The notes beneath the pieces are model-generated. The model saw only the letters and a list, made by a program, of their open reading frames with translations. It was not told the DNA's origin and did not search any database. Positions 24,814 through 37,400 of a stretch of DNA of 64,000 nt are shown here, piece by piece. Source of the stretch: Rhynochetos jubatus (taxonomy: Eukaryota; Chordata; Aves; Eurypygiformes; Rhynochetidae); the NCBI GenBank assembly GCA_027574665.1, contig CM050655.1, positions 1,488,001 to 1,552,000 of the forward strand. Direction: 5' to 3'. Numbering within the stretch: the first letter of the stretch is position 1; every line of letters starts with the position of its first letter. The translations under genes and the position numbers were made by a program.

Positions 24814-26881
24814 AATGTAAAAAGCTTCTAATGGAAAATTTCTGATAAGTCCTAACTAACACCTTGAAATCAAACTGGATTAACACTGTCTGCTTGACCT
24901 GAATGGAGAGAAGCATCCAGGGCATCCACCTGCTGCCCTGTGACTTGCACGTCATGCTGTGAACTGCCTCTGGAAGTGACTTTGTTGGGTCATTTTGGGG
25001 GATATCTTTATGTTGTTTCCACTTTCTTGTTTGGGGTTTTCCTTTCTCGCTACCAATGATACTTCAGCAAATGCTTCCAGTTGGACCAAAAGGCTGTTTT
25101 GCATGCCAGAAAGAGTCTCCAGATGCCTAAAAATACTGCTAAAAAAAAAAAAAAAGAATAAACTAAAGGGAGGATCAACTCAGAAAGAAGTACATGTGCA
25201 GCTGGGCAACAAATCAGTCTTAACAGTGATGCTTTAAAAGCCAATTTGATTATTTCATCTCAAAAAGAGCAGATGGGGGCTTGCTTTTCTGATGCCATGA
25301 GTGCAAATCAATGCCTTTGACTCAACCAAAAAGACGGCTTTTTTTCAGACAGCTCACGGAGATCACATGGCACTTCTGACCATATGTGGGGCACAGCCCT
25401 TGGATGCCACAGCAGATGGTGTATCAGATACTAGACCATCCCTCATTTCAACCAAGCGAGGGATGTGTCCCACAGGAGGAGCTTGCACCATTTTGCATTG
25501 AAGATCTCCCTACCAAAAGATCTGTGTAATGCCACTTGGATGAGGTGCTTTTGGAGAGGTCACTCTGAGACCAGAGCAAGGACCCCACTTGCTTCTTGTT
25601 CATCCCACTTCAGTTTGTTATCCGTATACATCCTTTCAGGACCAGTTAATCTAGAGGATGAGGGTTCATAGGTACTGGGCTCTTCGTGGATAGTGCTGGC
25701 AGACAAGCTCCGAGCTTCCAAATTTCACCTCCTGCAAACCTTTTTTCTCATTCCAGCATTAGAAGCAACTGTTTACTGTAGGGAAACCATAAAGTATTGC
25801 AAACTTTGCTGTCTTGGGAGAGCACAAATTTAAACAAGTCCCACAGCTCAGACTCAAACTGTAAACTGGGAAGTGCCACCAGACGTCAAAAAGTGGACCA
25901 CCACAACATGGATGGGAGCTTGCTCAGTGGTTTAACAAATGCTTTGCACTTACCTGCTGAAGGATCTGAACTTAGAGCTGGGATTTCTTCAGCACAACCT
26001 CCAGAGATGGCTCTTTTCCCCATAGTTTCTTATACAACCTGAAAGCTGGCTTTGCAGAGGGCACTGTCTTTGGCTTGTGGACATAGTTGCCACTCTTGTA
26101 CAGACACCAGTAATTTGGTCTGTCATCTTGCAAACTTACATACATCTGCAATTAGGTACGTTTTTGATGTATAACAGACGTGTGTCTCTCACGAATCCAG
26201 ATCTTGGGGTTTTGTGTTTTATTTTTAAGATTTAAATTTAAAATATTTACTTGATGAGGTCATGACCTTCAGTCATGCTAAGTGCTGTCTAGTTTGGAAG
26301 AATTCCTCACAGGTATGAGCATGTTCTGCTTAGCGCCTCCTAACAAGGCATTCATAGACTCTGATCGGGAAAGGATATCCTTCTCTAACACTTGGCTTGT
26401 TGCACAGATCTGCATTATGATCATCATTCAGTGACTATGATGAAAACGCTCTGAGCTGGGCTTAGTGGGAGGGTTCTATGGGTTGCCAAATGCATGGCAA
26501 ACACAGCTAGTTCAGATGGGAGGCAAAGGACCTGTTCCTAGATGCCAGCTGAGCCCCTCCATGAAATTGAAATGGCCTAAGAGGCTCCAAAACCCAACAA
26601 GGAGCCTCCAGAATGAAGCTATTTGGAAAGCTCACCTTTCACCTTCTCTTTTGCAGTGTTGGAGAGGGCCTCTGGCTATTAGCTAGACTGTGTCCTTAGG
26701 GCATCTACCAGTGTTACCTTTCCCTGACAGTTTGTAGATGACAGCATCAGAAACATGAAGAACTGCTGGGGGCTGACCAAGTTTTCAGATGAAGTTACTC
26801 AACTATGCAAGTACCTTCACAGGCTTCCCAAAAACTTCATCACCCATTTACACTCCTAGAAGGAGCTGCTGGCTCCAGGGC

Positions 26882-27671
26882 TGTTGTGGTTTAACTCCAG
26901 CTAGCAAAATAACATGAAGCTGCTCTCACAAATCCCCCCTCCCCTCTTCCAGCAGAGGGGAAGAATCAGAGCACAAAGGAAGCTCATAAAATTCAGATAA
27001 GAACTATTTACTAATTGAATACAAACTATTTATATATATATATATATAAAAATTAATATATACAAATACTACTAATAATAAGTAATTAAAAGAAAATAAA
27101 ACATACGATACAATATGATACAGTTGCTCACCACCCACCAACTGACGCACAGACGGGTCCCGAGAAGTGAGAGTCAGAGCCAGAGAGCCTGAAAGCAATT
27201 GATCGCAGCAGATTCTGAGCGAACCCTGTCAGCGACAGCACAACTGGGACAACTAAACAAATCCACCCACTCCCTCATGAACGAGCCAGCACAGAAGTTA
27301 GCAAAGCAGCTACCGCAGGAGTTAGAGAGAGTGTTAGAAAGTAACACTGTTAAAGTGAAAGTGTAAGTGTAATGGCTCCCAGCCCCTCTCCTTGCCTATG
27401 CCCTGAGCACGACATACTATGGAATGAAATACTCCCTTGGTCAGTTTGGGTCAGCTGTCTGAACTGTGTGTCCCCTACACTGCCTGTAGCAAGACAGCGA
27501 GAGCTGGGAATGCAGCTGCAGGGTCAGAAGTGGAGAAAGACCTTGAATTCAGTGCAGGCATTGCCCAGTGCCAGCTGAGACCTTATCAGTGCTGCTCTCA
27601 GCATCCAGGAATACAGCTCCATAGCAGCCACAATAAAGAGAGTTAACTCTTTCCTGACTGAACCCAGCACA
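26882..27671 (-). mobile_element. Endogenous retrovirus 3' LTR (ERVL-like)
   Basis: Read on the minus strand, this ~790-bp segment starts TGTGCTGGGTTC and ends AGTTAAACCACAACA, so it has the TG...CA ends of an LTR. Both ends resemble a widespread avian retroviral LTR family. Just upstream on the minus strand (plus 27672-27682) is a purine-rich AGGGGTAGAGA, which fits the polypurine tract. That tract and the adjoining integrase remnant show this is the 3' LTR. It contains a (TA)n run with a TATATAAATA sequence. Class assignment is from resemblance only. Confidence 0.75.
27029..27048. repeat. (TA)n run inside the LTR
   Basis: About nine TA dinucleotides. On the minus strand the sequence reads as TATATAAATA, so it could overlap a former LTR TATA box. 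It may equally have expanded after insertion. Confidence 0.8.
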
Positions 27672-28650
27672 TTCTCTACCCCTTATATCATTTACATAAT
27701 GCTCAAGTCCCATAGTATTCTGTAAATTGTCATTAAACAGCTCTCTCTTTCCCATCCCATCCCACACAGGTATCATTCCCTCAGGCTGTGGACCATCTTG
27801 GCAAAACGTTCAGCAAAATGTCCAGCAAAATGTCCATTAATCCATAACTTCGGGTTCCATCAGGGCTGGGCGTCACTCAGGACAGAAAAGGCCATGTCAT
27901 GTGGGACCGTTGGGCACTGAAGCCAGCTCAAGTCAGGTCACTGCTGTGCTTCTGGCAAAGCTTGTCCCCTGTAGGTTCAGGTGATTTTTGCCATAGTGAT
28001 TCTTACAACACAGAACTCAGAACAGGGGTTAGTGGCAGCAGTTTATGATGTCCCTCATGCACTGTAATTTATGGGCTATTTTCTCCCAGAATCAAATTCC
28101 CCTGAGGCACACAGCAGACTCCCCCATCTTCTCTCATTACCCACCAAGTGCGCCCAGGTCCTTGAGCAAAAGCAACCCAACGGATGGGTTTGCCTTTGCC
28201 CGAGGCGGGAATAACCCAAACTGTTTCTCCCAGCATAGTTTTAACATGCACTACAGGGACTTTATCTCCTTCTACAGTCCATAGACGGTTTGATTGGGCA
28301 AGGTCAGCATGATTGGCAGATCCTCTGGTGTTGACTAAGCAGGTGTTTTTTCCTAAATGTGTTTCCTAATTTTTGAGTGTTTCAACCCCCATTGCTCTCA
28401 GTGTGGTCTTTAACAGCCCATTGCACCATTTGACCTTCCTGGAGGCTGGTGCATGATTAGGGGCTGTGATACACCCACTCAATGCTGTGCTCTTTGGCCC
28501 AGGTGTCTGTGAGGCTGTTTTGGAAATGAGTCCCATTGTCCGATTCAACTCTTTTTGGTGTGCCGTGTCATCACAGGACTTTCTTTTTGAGGCCCAGGGT
28601 AGTATTCAGATAGTGTCATGGGGCACAGGAGCACAAGGGCTCATCTGAAA
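27672..28650 (-). pseudogene. Retroviral pol 3' remnant (integrase end)
   Basis: Minus-strand frames at 28548-28366 and 28251-28069 resemble the integrase of avian endogenous retroviruses. The first carries part of the catalytic core region, with a conserved NGLLKTTLRAMG stretch. The second resembles the C-terminal part, with a TVWV...GKGKP and a GNLILGE stretch. The frames are broken by stops and shifts. The region from 28050 down to the LTR resembles the spacer before the 3' LTR. No gag, protease, complete polymerase, envelope or 5' LTR is present: similarity ends near 28650. This is an inert fossil. Confidence 0.75.
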
Positions 28651-31600
28651 ACATAACCTGAATGACAGTCAGGAGGGAAGACGCCCATCTGAAGTTCACT
28701 TTATCTCAAGTCTATACCACTGAGCGTATCTGTGCTAATCGAACCCATTTCTGCCTTCAAGATGAGCAAAGAGCAGCATTTTGCAAAGGATAATCGTTGT
28801 AGCACTGGCATCAACACTTTCAGTGCAGCTGCCAGTTTCTATGGCTTTAGGTCTTTGGTTTAATAACTTATAGCTCACTGTGTGCATCTCATGTTCTTGT
28901 TTATTCCTGAGTTCCTGAGCATTGAGTCACTACAGAAATTGTTTACTTTGCTGTTGTCAATAGAAACTAAAGGTCAAATAATCAGAACTGAGTCTGTGGA
29001 TAACACAGTATCTGTTTGTATTTTTGTTGACAAGTATTAATAGAAATATTTGTTTGTCCAAGGAGGTTCCATGAAGAAAACAAGGTGGCCATGTAGTTGA
29101 AATTGGAGAAAAATAAGACAAGCCTCCCTCCCAGCAGAAAACACAGGGATTAGGGAGGCTGTCACCAGTGGTCATGTATGGGACAAAGCCAAGGCTCTTG
29201 GAGACACCCATGATTCCTTGTAAGAGATGCGCTTCCTCCTCACTACCCACCAAGAGATGCCTCCAATGCTGAGAGGAGCAACCTGTAGTGAAGTTGAACC
29301 TCATGATGCCTTGGAGAGATCTGGGCAGATCTGACCAGGAGGTAACATCCATGAAGATGACATGAAAAACAGCTGTAATGTACATGCTGTGACCTTGAAG
29401 CTGTGCCCTGTGGTAGCCCAGAGATGGCAAGTGTGGGGGCGGGGAAGTGAAGGCTTGTACAACCCACCCTTAAGGCTCCCTTTCACAGCTGGTGAAGCAC
29501 AAGTCAATTGGAGGAAACCTGCATGTGCCCGCTTTGCTCTCACCACACCTCCCCACTTCAGGAGGGAAGCACCAGGCTGGTATACTCATGCAATACACCT
29601 TGGGGTTCAGCCTGCACCCCTGGAAGCAGATTTTGACTTAGTAGGGAAGCCTCAGGTGGCTTCATAGTCACAGTCACCTCGTTAATCCATCTCCGCTGTG
29701 TATTTTTTACTGCAGCTCCCAGCCCTGCGAGGCTGAGGCATCTATTGCAACAGGTTCCCCACTTTAGTCTCTCGTGTGACTCCTCCAGCTTCTTCTGGAG
29801 CATGTGGTGGGCAAAGGTTTACACCTTCAGAAAAATGTCTCTGCAGAGTGCATTGTGGCTTTTAAATGACAGATCCATGGAAGAAAAAGGAATAAATTTG
29901 GGGGCTTTAAAAATAACTGTATCTGGTACAACCACAAATAATTTTGTCTGGCTCCCTAATTACTTTACAAGTAATTTAGTTATATGACTTGAACAAGGCT
30001 TTGGGTTTTTTTCTTTTGTTCTCTCATGCCAGATTCTAGTTTCAGCAAAGGCACCATACTTACACGCATGTAAATGCAATTCCAACCACAAATGTGCATT
30101 GAACTGGAGTTGGAAATTTTGAAGATCACACAAAACTAGCACTACTTAGAATGGCTCTAGGTATTTCAAGATCGTAAAAGTCACAGCTAGGCAGGTACAT
30201 AGGGAAAACATAACAAAAAACACACCGAGGACAAACTAAAAATATACTGAGGAAGAAATTTCTTTGCAATTAGAGCAATTTAAACTCAGTGGTTGTCCAC
30301 TATTTTATTCCACTGGAACTGTACCTCATTGATGAGGTTGCAATGCTGAGTTCTGGCTGTTCAGGCACAGTGGAACTGGATCTCAGCTCTCTGGTTCAAG
30401 GTTTCCTAGCCCTGCAGAGCTGAATAGACACCCGCATATATCCTCTGAGCGTAAGGTCTCTTAGGGAGATGTTTCTATTACTTTTGGGTTTGATCAGCAA
30501 CCAATACGCTTGGGATTGACCTCTGCAGTTGAGGCAGTGAGAAGTTTCAAGCTGCAAGGGTTCATATCACCAGGGCAACAGCAAAGTTCCTCCAGGACAG
30601 GACTATTGCTTTTTCCCATCTCCCACCAACAAATACATGTCCTTCTCATTGACTACTCCTCTTCCTTGGGGAAGAAGTAGAGGTAGGGGAGGAAAAAGCA
30701 TCTGTAGAGTCAAAAGAGGACTGCACTTGTTACAGGTTTGAGCCCTCTCACGCTTGTCCCATCTCTGCCAGACCATGCCCCAAACACTCTGCACCAAAGC
30801 CTCTTCCTTCCCTGTATGAAATGGATTAGAAAAGACAGACTCTGCTATTATGGAAAAGTCATTGTGATGTTTGGGTAATGACTAAGAGCACCTTATCATC
30901 AATAATTAAAGCCCATTCGTCTCTTTACAGTGAAGCACTGAGACTGTTTTGCCAAGTGTTTGTTAGTATCAGCCACAAGCAAACCAGTATGTCTAAAACA
31001 AGGACTTGCACAAAACTGGAATGAAACTTGCATCAAGTTGGGGAAAAAAAAAAAGCAGCGAGGTCTCATTTTTAAGTCATCTACTCAGTACCTCTTGTGG
31101 GTTCAAAGGGGGCAAAGCTGCAAGATACTTCAATAGTGTTACAAGACTTCCGATTCGTTAGCATGGGGCTGTGAGTAATTCCGAAACCCTCACCTCTGAA
31201 ATGGAGCCAAATGGCAGCAAGTGAATCACACACAAGACTGAGACTCTTTTCTGCTGGCAAAATAAGCCGCAAACACTTTGCAAATTGCACAGGTTTCTTT
31301 GCTTATTCAGCATTTTGCTGCAAGCAGCTTTTATCTTGTCAATATTGCTTACCAGTTCAGTTCATGAATGATTGAATTGTGAGATATCCTGTAGTTCTTT
31401 TACTCAGAAACCTAATAACACAAGTTTTCTGAAACAATTGCATTTTTACAGTTTCACACAAGTTTGGGGGTTTATTTTTTCGTCCTTCAATCTCTGAACT
31501 CTGGGCTTCATCATTAAATGTTTAGCTTGAATCAGAATGTAAAGCAGAAATCACTCATGCACGATGACTTGCTCATTACATCCGTCTTCACAAGGGAACG

Positions 31601-32054
31601 TCTCTTTGATTTCCTGTGTCATGAGAACATGAAAATGGCTGTATTGGCAGAAATCCACAAAGCCCAGGATCCTCTCTTGAACTCTGGCCAAAATCCTGGG
31701 TAAGGGTGTAACAATGAGAAAAACATGCAGGGAAGTTTCACCTGGGTGCTCTCACAGCTTCTGGTACTTTGCTGCTTGCAGATTTTATGAAATAGGTCAT
31801 TTCAGAAGCGATCAGTACCCATGATCAAATTCTTCATTCATGAACTTGTTCATAGCCCTTTTAAACTCACAAAAAATCCTCACATCCCCAAAACCATACA
31901 CCGGGAGACCCTGCATGGAAAAAGTATCCTCAGACCAACACCACCATCCAACCTGAACCTATCTCCAACCAAAGTTAGTGCTATCTGATACACTCATTGT
32001 ATATAGCAGGAGAGGTCACATGCAGCCAGACAGATCTGGTTTATACTGTCCCTC
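28651..32054. other. Intergenic DNA, no gene recognised
   Basis: No exon, RNA gene or repeat family is recognised. A 157-codon minus-strand ORF (28957-29430) has no domain and overlaps other ORFs on both strands. The 29.9-31.5 kb part is AT-rich with scattered A and T runs. Confidence 0.5.
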
Positions 32055-32500
32055 CTACAGAAGCCCTTCCAGATCTTCCGTGCTCCCTGAAGCTTGCCCA
32101 GCTCTGTTGTATCCCTTCTGAGATGGGAAGGCTAAAACTGCATGCAGCATCCAAGACACTGAAGCATGGTGGGTTTGTGCTGCAGCATCATGATGCTCCT
32201 TTTTCCTTTCCTTTCCTATGGTCATTTGGCTTTTTTGAGATGCTCCTGAGTGATGGACTGGCACTTGCAGGAGACCATCCATCAAAACATTGGGATCTAG
32301 AGTGTTTATCATCAGCCAGAGCCCATTCTCTCATATGTGGCATTTGGGTTATTTTCTCTTTGTGCATTGCTGTGCACCCAGTTAGTGAATCTGCAGTTCT
32401 TCGCTCTTGTCACTCAGCTTTACTGTTTTGCAAAACAGTGCATCATCAGCAAAATTCCTCTTTTCCAGGTTGCTAACAAATGTGTTGAAAAGCCTGGATT
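32055..32500 (-). mobile_element. Ancient CR1/L3-type LINE fragment
   Basis: On the plus strand, a series of landmarks keeps the order and spacing of the reverse complement of an old amniote CR1. These are AAAACTGCATGCAGCATCCA, CAGCATCATGATGCTCC, AGGAGACCATCCATC, TATGTGGCATTTGGGTTATT, TGTGCATTGCTGTGCACCCA, GCATCATCAGCAAAATTC and TTGCTAACAAATGTGTTGAA. The copy is strongly diverged with many gaps and no open frame. It is much older than the copies at 8.3 and 44 kb. Confidence 0.65.
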
Positions 32501-34256
32501 TCAGTGTTTCCCATGCTATAGCATGTGCTGGTGCTTCTGGGGCTCTCACTGTGCCCCTCTGAGCCCCAAATATCTAATGTCTCTAGGAATACCTTACATC
32601 CTTACTGAGCTACATCCTCACTGACATCAGGGACTTCTGGTGTCCACAGGCATGGCATGGTCTTTCCACACTTGGAGTGGAAATGGGGATGGAGGCACCT
32701 CCCCAGGTGGGAGCAGCCCATCCCCAGGTCTTTTGAACATGGCCTGAGTCCTGAGGAATGAGCCTGGAGCTCTGAAAACCTGCAATGACAAGGAAAATTG
32801 GTTTGCCTTTTCACAGAGGCAGTGAGCCAGGGTTTTGCCCTAGCTGATGAGATAAAATGCAAATGAGGTAAATATCCTCATTTGTGTAGGATTCTTTCTA
32901 TTTTACAGCAGGGGCAGTTTAGTCTCTGTCCCTCAGATGGCTATAAACCTGTTAAGACTAAAATAACAAAGGCAGCATCAATTGAAGGAGATTAAGCCAG
33001 TATTTTTATTGCTAGTGTGCTGAAGTGGGTATATAATTTTATCCAGTATCGGACAGTGAGACATTTGTGGTAGCATTTCTGGGTTAAACCATGCTATTAT
33101 TGTGCTTCTCTGGAAGCATGCCTGGGAAGATGCTGAAGCACAGCAAATGGAAACTGAAATTCTATTACTTTTTCGTTTATTAGCCACTGCTCCATGCTCA
33201 AGGAAAAGCATTTTTGCAGAGCGCTTTTTTGAAAACCCAATAAAAAGAAAATGCAACACGGGAAAAACCTGTTCAGCCTGAGCTCTGCTCAAAATTTTTG
33301 AGGTCCCAGGATGTCCTGACGTCTCCAGCAGCTTCATCACAGATTCACCTGCCTCCTCTGGCAGGACAGCCATGTGTGCCAGCCCAGGAAACTCTCTTCC
33401 CGTTGGTGGGGCTCCCATCCATTTTTTGACATCCTCTTCCTCCAGAAATAAAGTCCTGCCTCCAGTCCCACTTGCCCTGCCACAGGGGCTCAGACAGCTG
33501 GAGGAAGAGGAAGGATTAAGCCCGGCTGCCCCTACTTCAAAGGGCTGTTACAGGGATTTCTTAATTAACCTTACACCCCAGTTTTTAAAAAATGTAAAAC
33601 AACGTGAAAGCGCCAAGGCTGTTCTCTGTTGAGGGGCAGCTGGTTTGCATAGGATACTGTTTCTTTATCACATATGGACATATGGGTTGCGTTAATGTTT
33701 TGGCACGTAGGAAGAAGTGGATGAACGTTTCTTTCTACTGCTGCCTTCTACTGGTGCCAAGGTTGAGGATCATTTCCATGGGTCTGCTCTCTTGGATGGA
33801 GACTAGCCATAGCTTTAACAGGGCAGGTCAGAGACCTTGGGCCAGTGTGCTTCCTGGACATGAATTTTGCACTTCCTCACTACCATGGCAGCACCTTCCT
33901 GGAGACCAATGACTTGCCTGGGAATTTAGCCATTGGGATGTGCTGGGAGGCCAGACCCGGGCCGGGGATGGGGAGTGATGCATCTGGAAATGGGCACAAG
34001 GCTACAGCAGACCTGACTCTTCCTCAGGCTGTGGATTGGACTTCCTCATCAGGACAGTGAATTACTTTTTTCCTAATAATGTCACTTACCCTGATGCTTA
34101 TGTTACTCATGAGTGAGCTCTAATTCAATGATAACTGCAGATTACTACAGAGTGGACACCACTCTGTGAAATGATTCAGGGAGAAGAGAGCATGCTCTGA
34201 AACACTGGCCTAAATAAATCTGCAAAGTTACCTATATCCATATATATCCATATATA
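32501..34256. other. Intergenic DNA, no gene recognised
   Basis: Nothing recognisable apart from short TATATCCA repeats at about 34232-34258 leading into the TTCC microsatellite. A 146-codon minus-strand ORF at 32978-33418 has no family resemblance. Confidence 0.5.
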
Positions 34257-34444
34257 TCCTTCCTTCCTTCCTTCCTTCCTTCCTTCCTTCCTTCCTTCCT
34301 TCCTTCCTTCCTTCCTTCCTTCCTTCCTTCCTTCCTTCCTTCCTTCCTTCCTTCCTTCCTTCCTTCCTTCCTTCCTTCCTTCCTTCCTTCCTTCCTTCCT
34401 TCCCTCCTTCCCTCCTTCCCTCCTTCCTTCCCTCCCTCCCTCCC
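34257..34444. repeat. (TTCC)n microsatellite, ~188 bp
   Basis: Nearly pure TTCC for about 145 bases, then TCCC/TTCC variants from about 34403 to the TTTTTAAAG boundary. The minus strand is (GGAA)n, pure purine. The interrupted right end suggests the repeat has been expanding on the left. An ORF through it encodes only a Lys-Glu-Gly-Arg repeat and is not a gene. Confidence 0.98.
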
Positions 34445-37400
34445 TTTTTAAAGTTGCAGAAGCTGTTATAGTGTCACACATGATTTCTTACTAGGTCTTC
34501 ACTGGAAGATGCACAATTCTTTGCCCATTCTGTGGAGCAACCTCATCTTCCATGCTGCTGCATATCAGAACAATTAAAGCACAACCATACTACAGCTCAA
34601 GGTCAAGAAGCTTCATGTAGGGACCAATACTAGTTAAAATAAATTTTAAAAATACATACAAGAGTACTTTTAAAATTTTAAAATGTAATTAAATTCAAAT
34701 CTAAAAAAGAAAAAAAAAAAAAAAAAAAGAAAAGGTCATCTTCTTATTTGCCCCTGTATTTCTGAGGGTCTATGGTTTGACCTGGTCCAGGTCTTTTGCA
34801 GTCAGCAGGAAGAGATATTCTGTAAGCCGGATCCAAAAGGCTTCTATGTTTTACCAATTTTGTCAACTTATCAATCAACAAAGTGTTTCTAAGTTGCAAT
34901 TTTCAAGGAAGATGTTTCCAAGATGTCTGAATGTGGGAAGGATCAAAGGAAATTTATTGTTCCTATATCTCCCAACATCTGTTAATTCTCTTGTCTTCTG
35001 CTGCTTCAAATACTGTTACATTGTTTAAAAAAAACCAAAACCTGCACGTAAAAGCAAAAACAAACCCCCCAAAATCTTTTCATATCTCTATGATCCAACA
35101 CCCCAGCTGGCCCCATGCCACTGTCCTTAAGCACCACGCAGCCTGGCTGTGTGGATAGGTGGGTGGACGCTCCTGCCCAAGGAGCTCACCTTGCTGGCCT
35201 ACCTGCAAAAAAAGACCCCAACCCACTGCTGTGCCTAAGGGTGAGGGAAGAAAACACAGGGGCTGTAAAACTATTCTACTGTTCTGGAGCCATCTTTCAC
35301 ATGAGCTGGTTTCCACCCAGGTTTCCATGGATAGAAGCTGCAACAAAAGTCCTGACTGCAATATACCATCTGTGAGCAGCAAGAAGTCAGTTTGTAGCCC
35401 CAGTCTGTGTGTCCTTCTACTTGTCTCTTGAGGAAAGTTTCTACAATTGCAAAGGAGTGTAAGTAAGTAAAGTGAAATTTATCTTTGAAAAAGCATGCAG
35501 GAGAACAAAAAGTCTTATTCTTCAGCTTGCTCACCAAAACATTTCATGGGGAATACAACACAAGATGTGAGCTTCACAACAAAGAGAATAGAATTTGCTG
35601 GAGGACAAACCGATTAAGGAACAGGAAGGACCTAAACTGACATTAGCTTACCTGAGACAAAACAGAAAACCTCCCCTTGTGTCAATAACACATCTCCCAA
35701 TACCTCTATAGAAGCCATACAGGAATAAAAAACTCTGAAGCCAGTAACATAACAAGGTATCGGTGTCAATCTACACCTAGGAAGATTATGACTACGCATC
35801 TTACATTTCCACTCCATCTCCCTGTGTCATGAGAAAGGATGCATTCATATCTGCATGATGTTTTCACACAACCACTACAGGTTTTGGGGAAGTCACCCAA
35901 GAAATTTGTCACCATGTTGCCTTTTGTCAAGTGAGCTTTAATGGGAGCAGCAGGATTTCAGGATCTCTGAGAAATTGGTGTCTACAGGGTTTTCCAGAGG
36001 GCAAGTGGACTTGGCTTCAATTTTAAGACATCAACATCATTATCTCTCAGACCAAGAATCATCTTTTCGTAGGAATTAATGACTACTTATGTGATCTCTG
36101 ACACAAGAATGAGATGAAGAAGACAGTAAGAATTGCCCAGTTGCTCAAAACCCCTCAGTCTTGCATGGTCCTGCCACTCACCAGCCATCAAGGTAAGGAA
36201 GCAGCAAGATCCTGTATCCGAGAGATTTACAGCCTGTTGCCATTTCTCCTGGATACCCATGAGCCTGCATGCAAGCCAGATGAGAATGAGAGCAGTCAGC
36301 TGCTCAAGAGCCAGTGATGATACTGATGAGCAGATCTGGTGGCCAGGTGAAATCAGTCCTGCAGACTGTGGAACACAAGAGAGACTCTTCTGCAGAAGCT
36401 GCAGACCAAGGACCACATGAACTTGCAAATATTATGATATGCAGCACTGCCAACGTGAAAGGGAGGCAGGACATGTTTGGCAAACAGCCATAGAGGCCAC
36501 ACAAAGAGGGAAGGAAGGGTTAGAGACGTTGCTTCCCTCTGTGGCATTACAGAAGAGGCCAACATTACACAGGCTGTCCTTAATGTCCCTTGAAGAACAG
36601 CAGATTTTGTCCACCTTTGATCCAAACAGACATGGAAGATGCCCCTTTTGCAGCAAGATAGCTGCATCTGCTTGTGAAGTCCATCAAACCACGTCCATGA
36701 AAACAGACAGAGGTGGGCAGCCCTCAGGAATGAGTGAAAAATCCTTTCCACCAAAATCAGGCACCAAAACCAGGTCTAGAAAACATGAAGGAAGTAACAT
36801 ACTTCACTGCCAGCATTTGGTGCCCCACCAAGCAGCCTCACCAGTGCCAGAAGCAGAGACAGGGGAAGGAGAATGCCCTATTCCAACCCACCAGTGCAAA
36901 TTGGGAGGGTGGTGCTGAGATAGCTCAACAGATGCTATCTCCCAGGACAGCCGCAGGTTTGGACAGACAGATAGGCACCAAAGAGGACTTCTTTGAACTT
37001 AAAAAAAGCAGCCTGTGGTGAGAGTCTATGGCAGGTCTTGGAGATTCTGGCTTTACAGCACCCTTCAAAGACAATTGCACCAATATTCCAAGGTACAATC
37101 ACACCAGAAGGTTCCAGAAGGGCTCCAAGGCTCTAACCTGCTCCAGAGTAGAAGGATACCTTCACCAGCTGTTTGAGCAAGAAAACCCAAAGCTGAGGTC
37201 TCATCAAAGTTTGGTGAACCTACAGCAGCAGGATCTATCAAGTCCTGTGTAAAGCAGTAGCCAAGGCTAGGTTGGAAGTTGATACAACCTGCATGGGAAC
37301 AATACAAAGTCTTTGAGGAGGCCAGAAGAGTGAGCTCAACAGAGAAAGGCACTACTCAGAATGGAAGACCATGCGACAGAGCATCCTGACTCAACAAGGG

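Larger units (their letters stand above)
19860..26881. other. Intergenic DNA, no gene recognised
   Basis: The stretch holds homopolymers (C24 at 22058, T20 at 24398, T19 at 24795, A15 at 25141) and a TAAT/ATTA dyad at 20885-20908. Short ORFs, including 132-155 codon frames at 21.9 and 24.0 kb, have low-complexity or no recognisable content. The 22.49-22.65 kb stretch is AT-rich with several TAAT-type cores and could be conserved non-coding DNA, but I cannot test that here. Confidence 0.5.

Noticed and set aside
34176-34481. 101-codon minus-strand ORF with Lys-Glu-Gly-Arg repeats
   Set aside because: It is the translation of the GGAA microsatellite.
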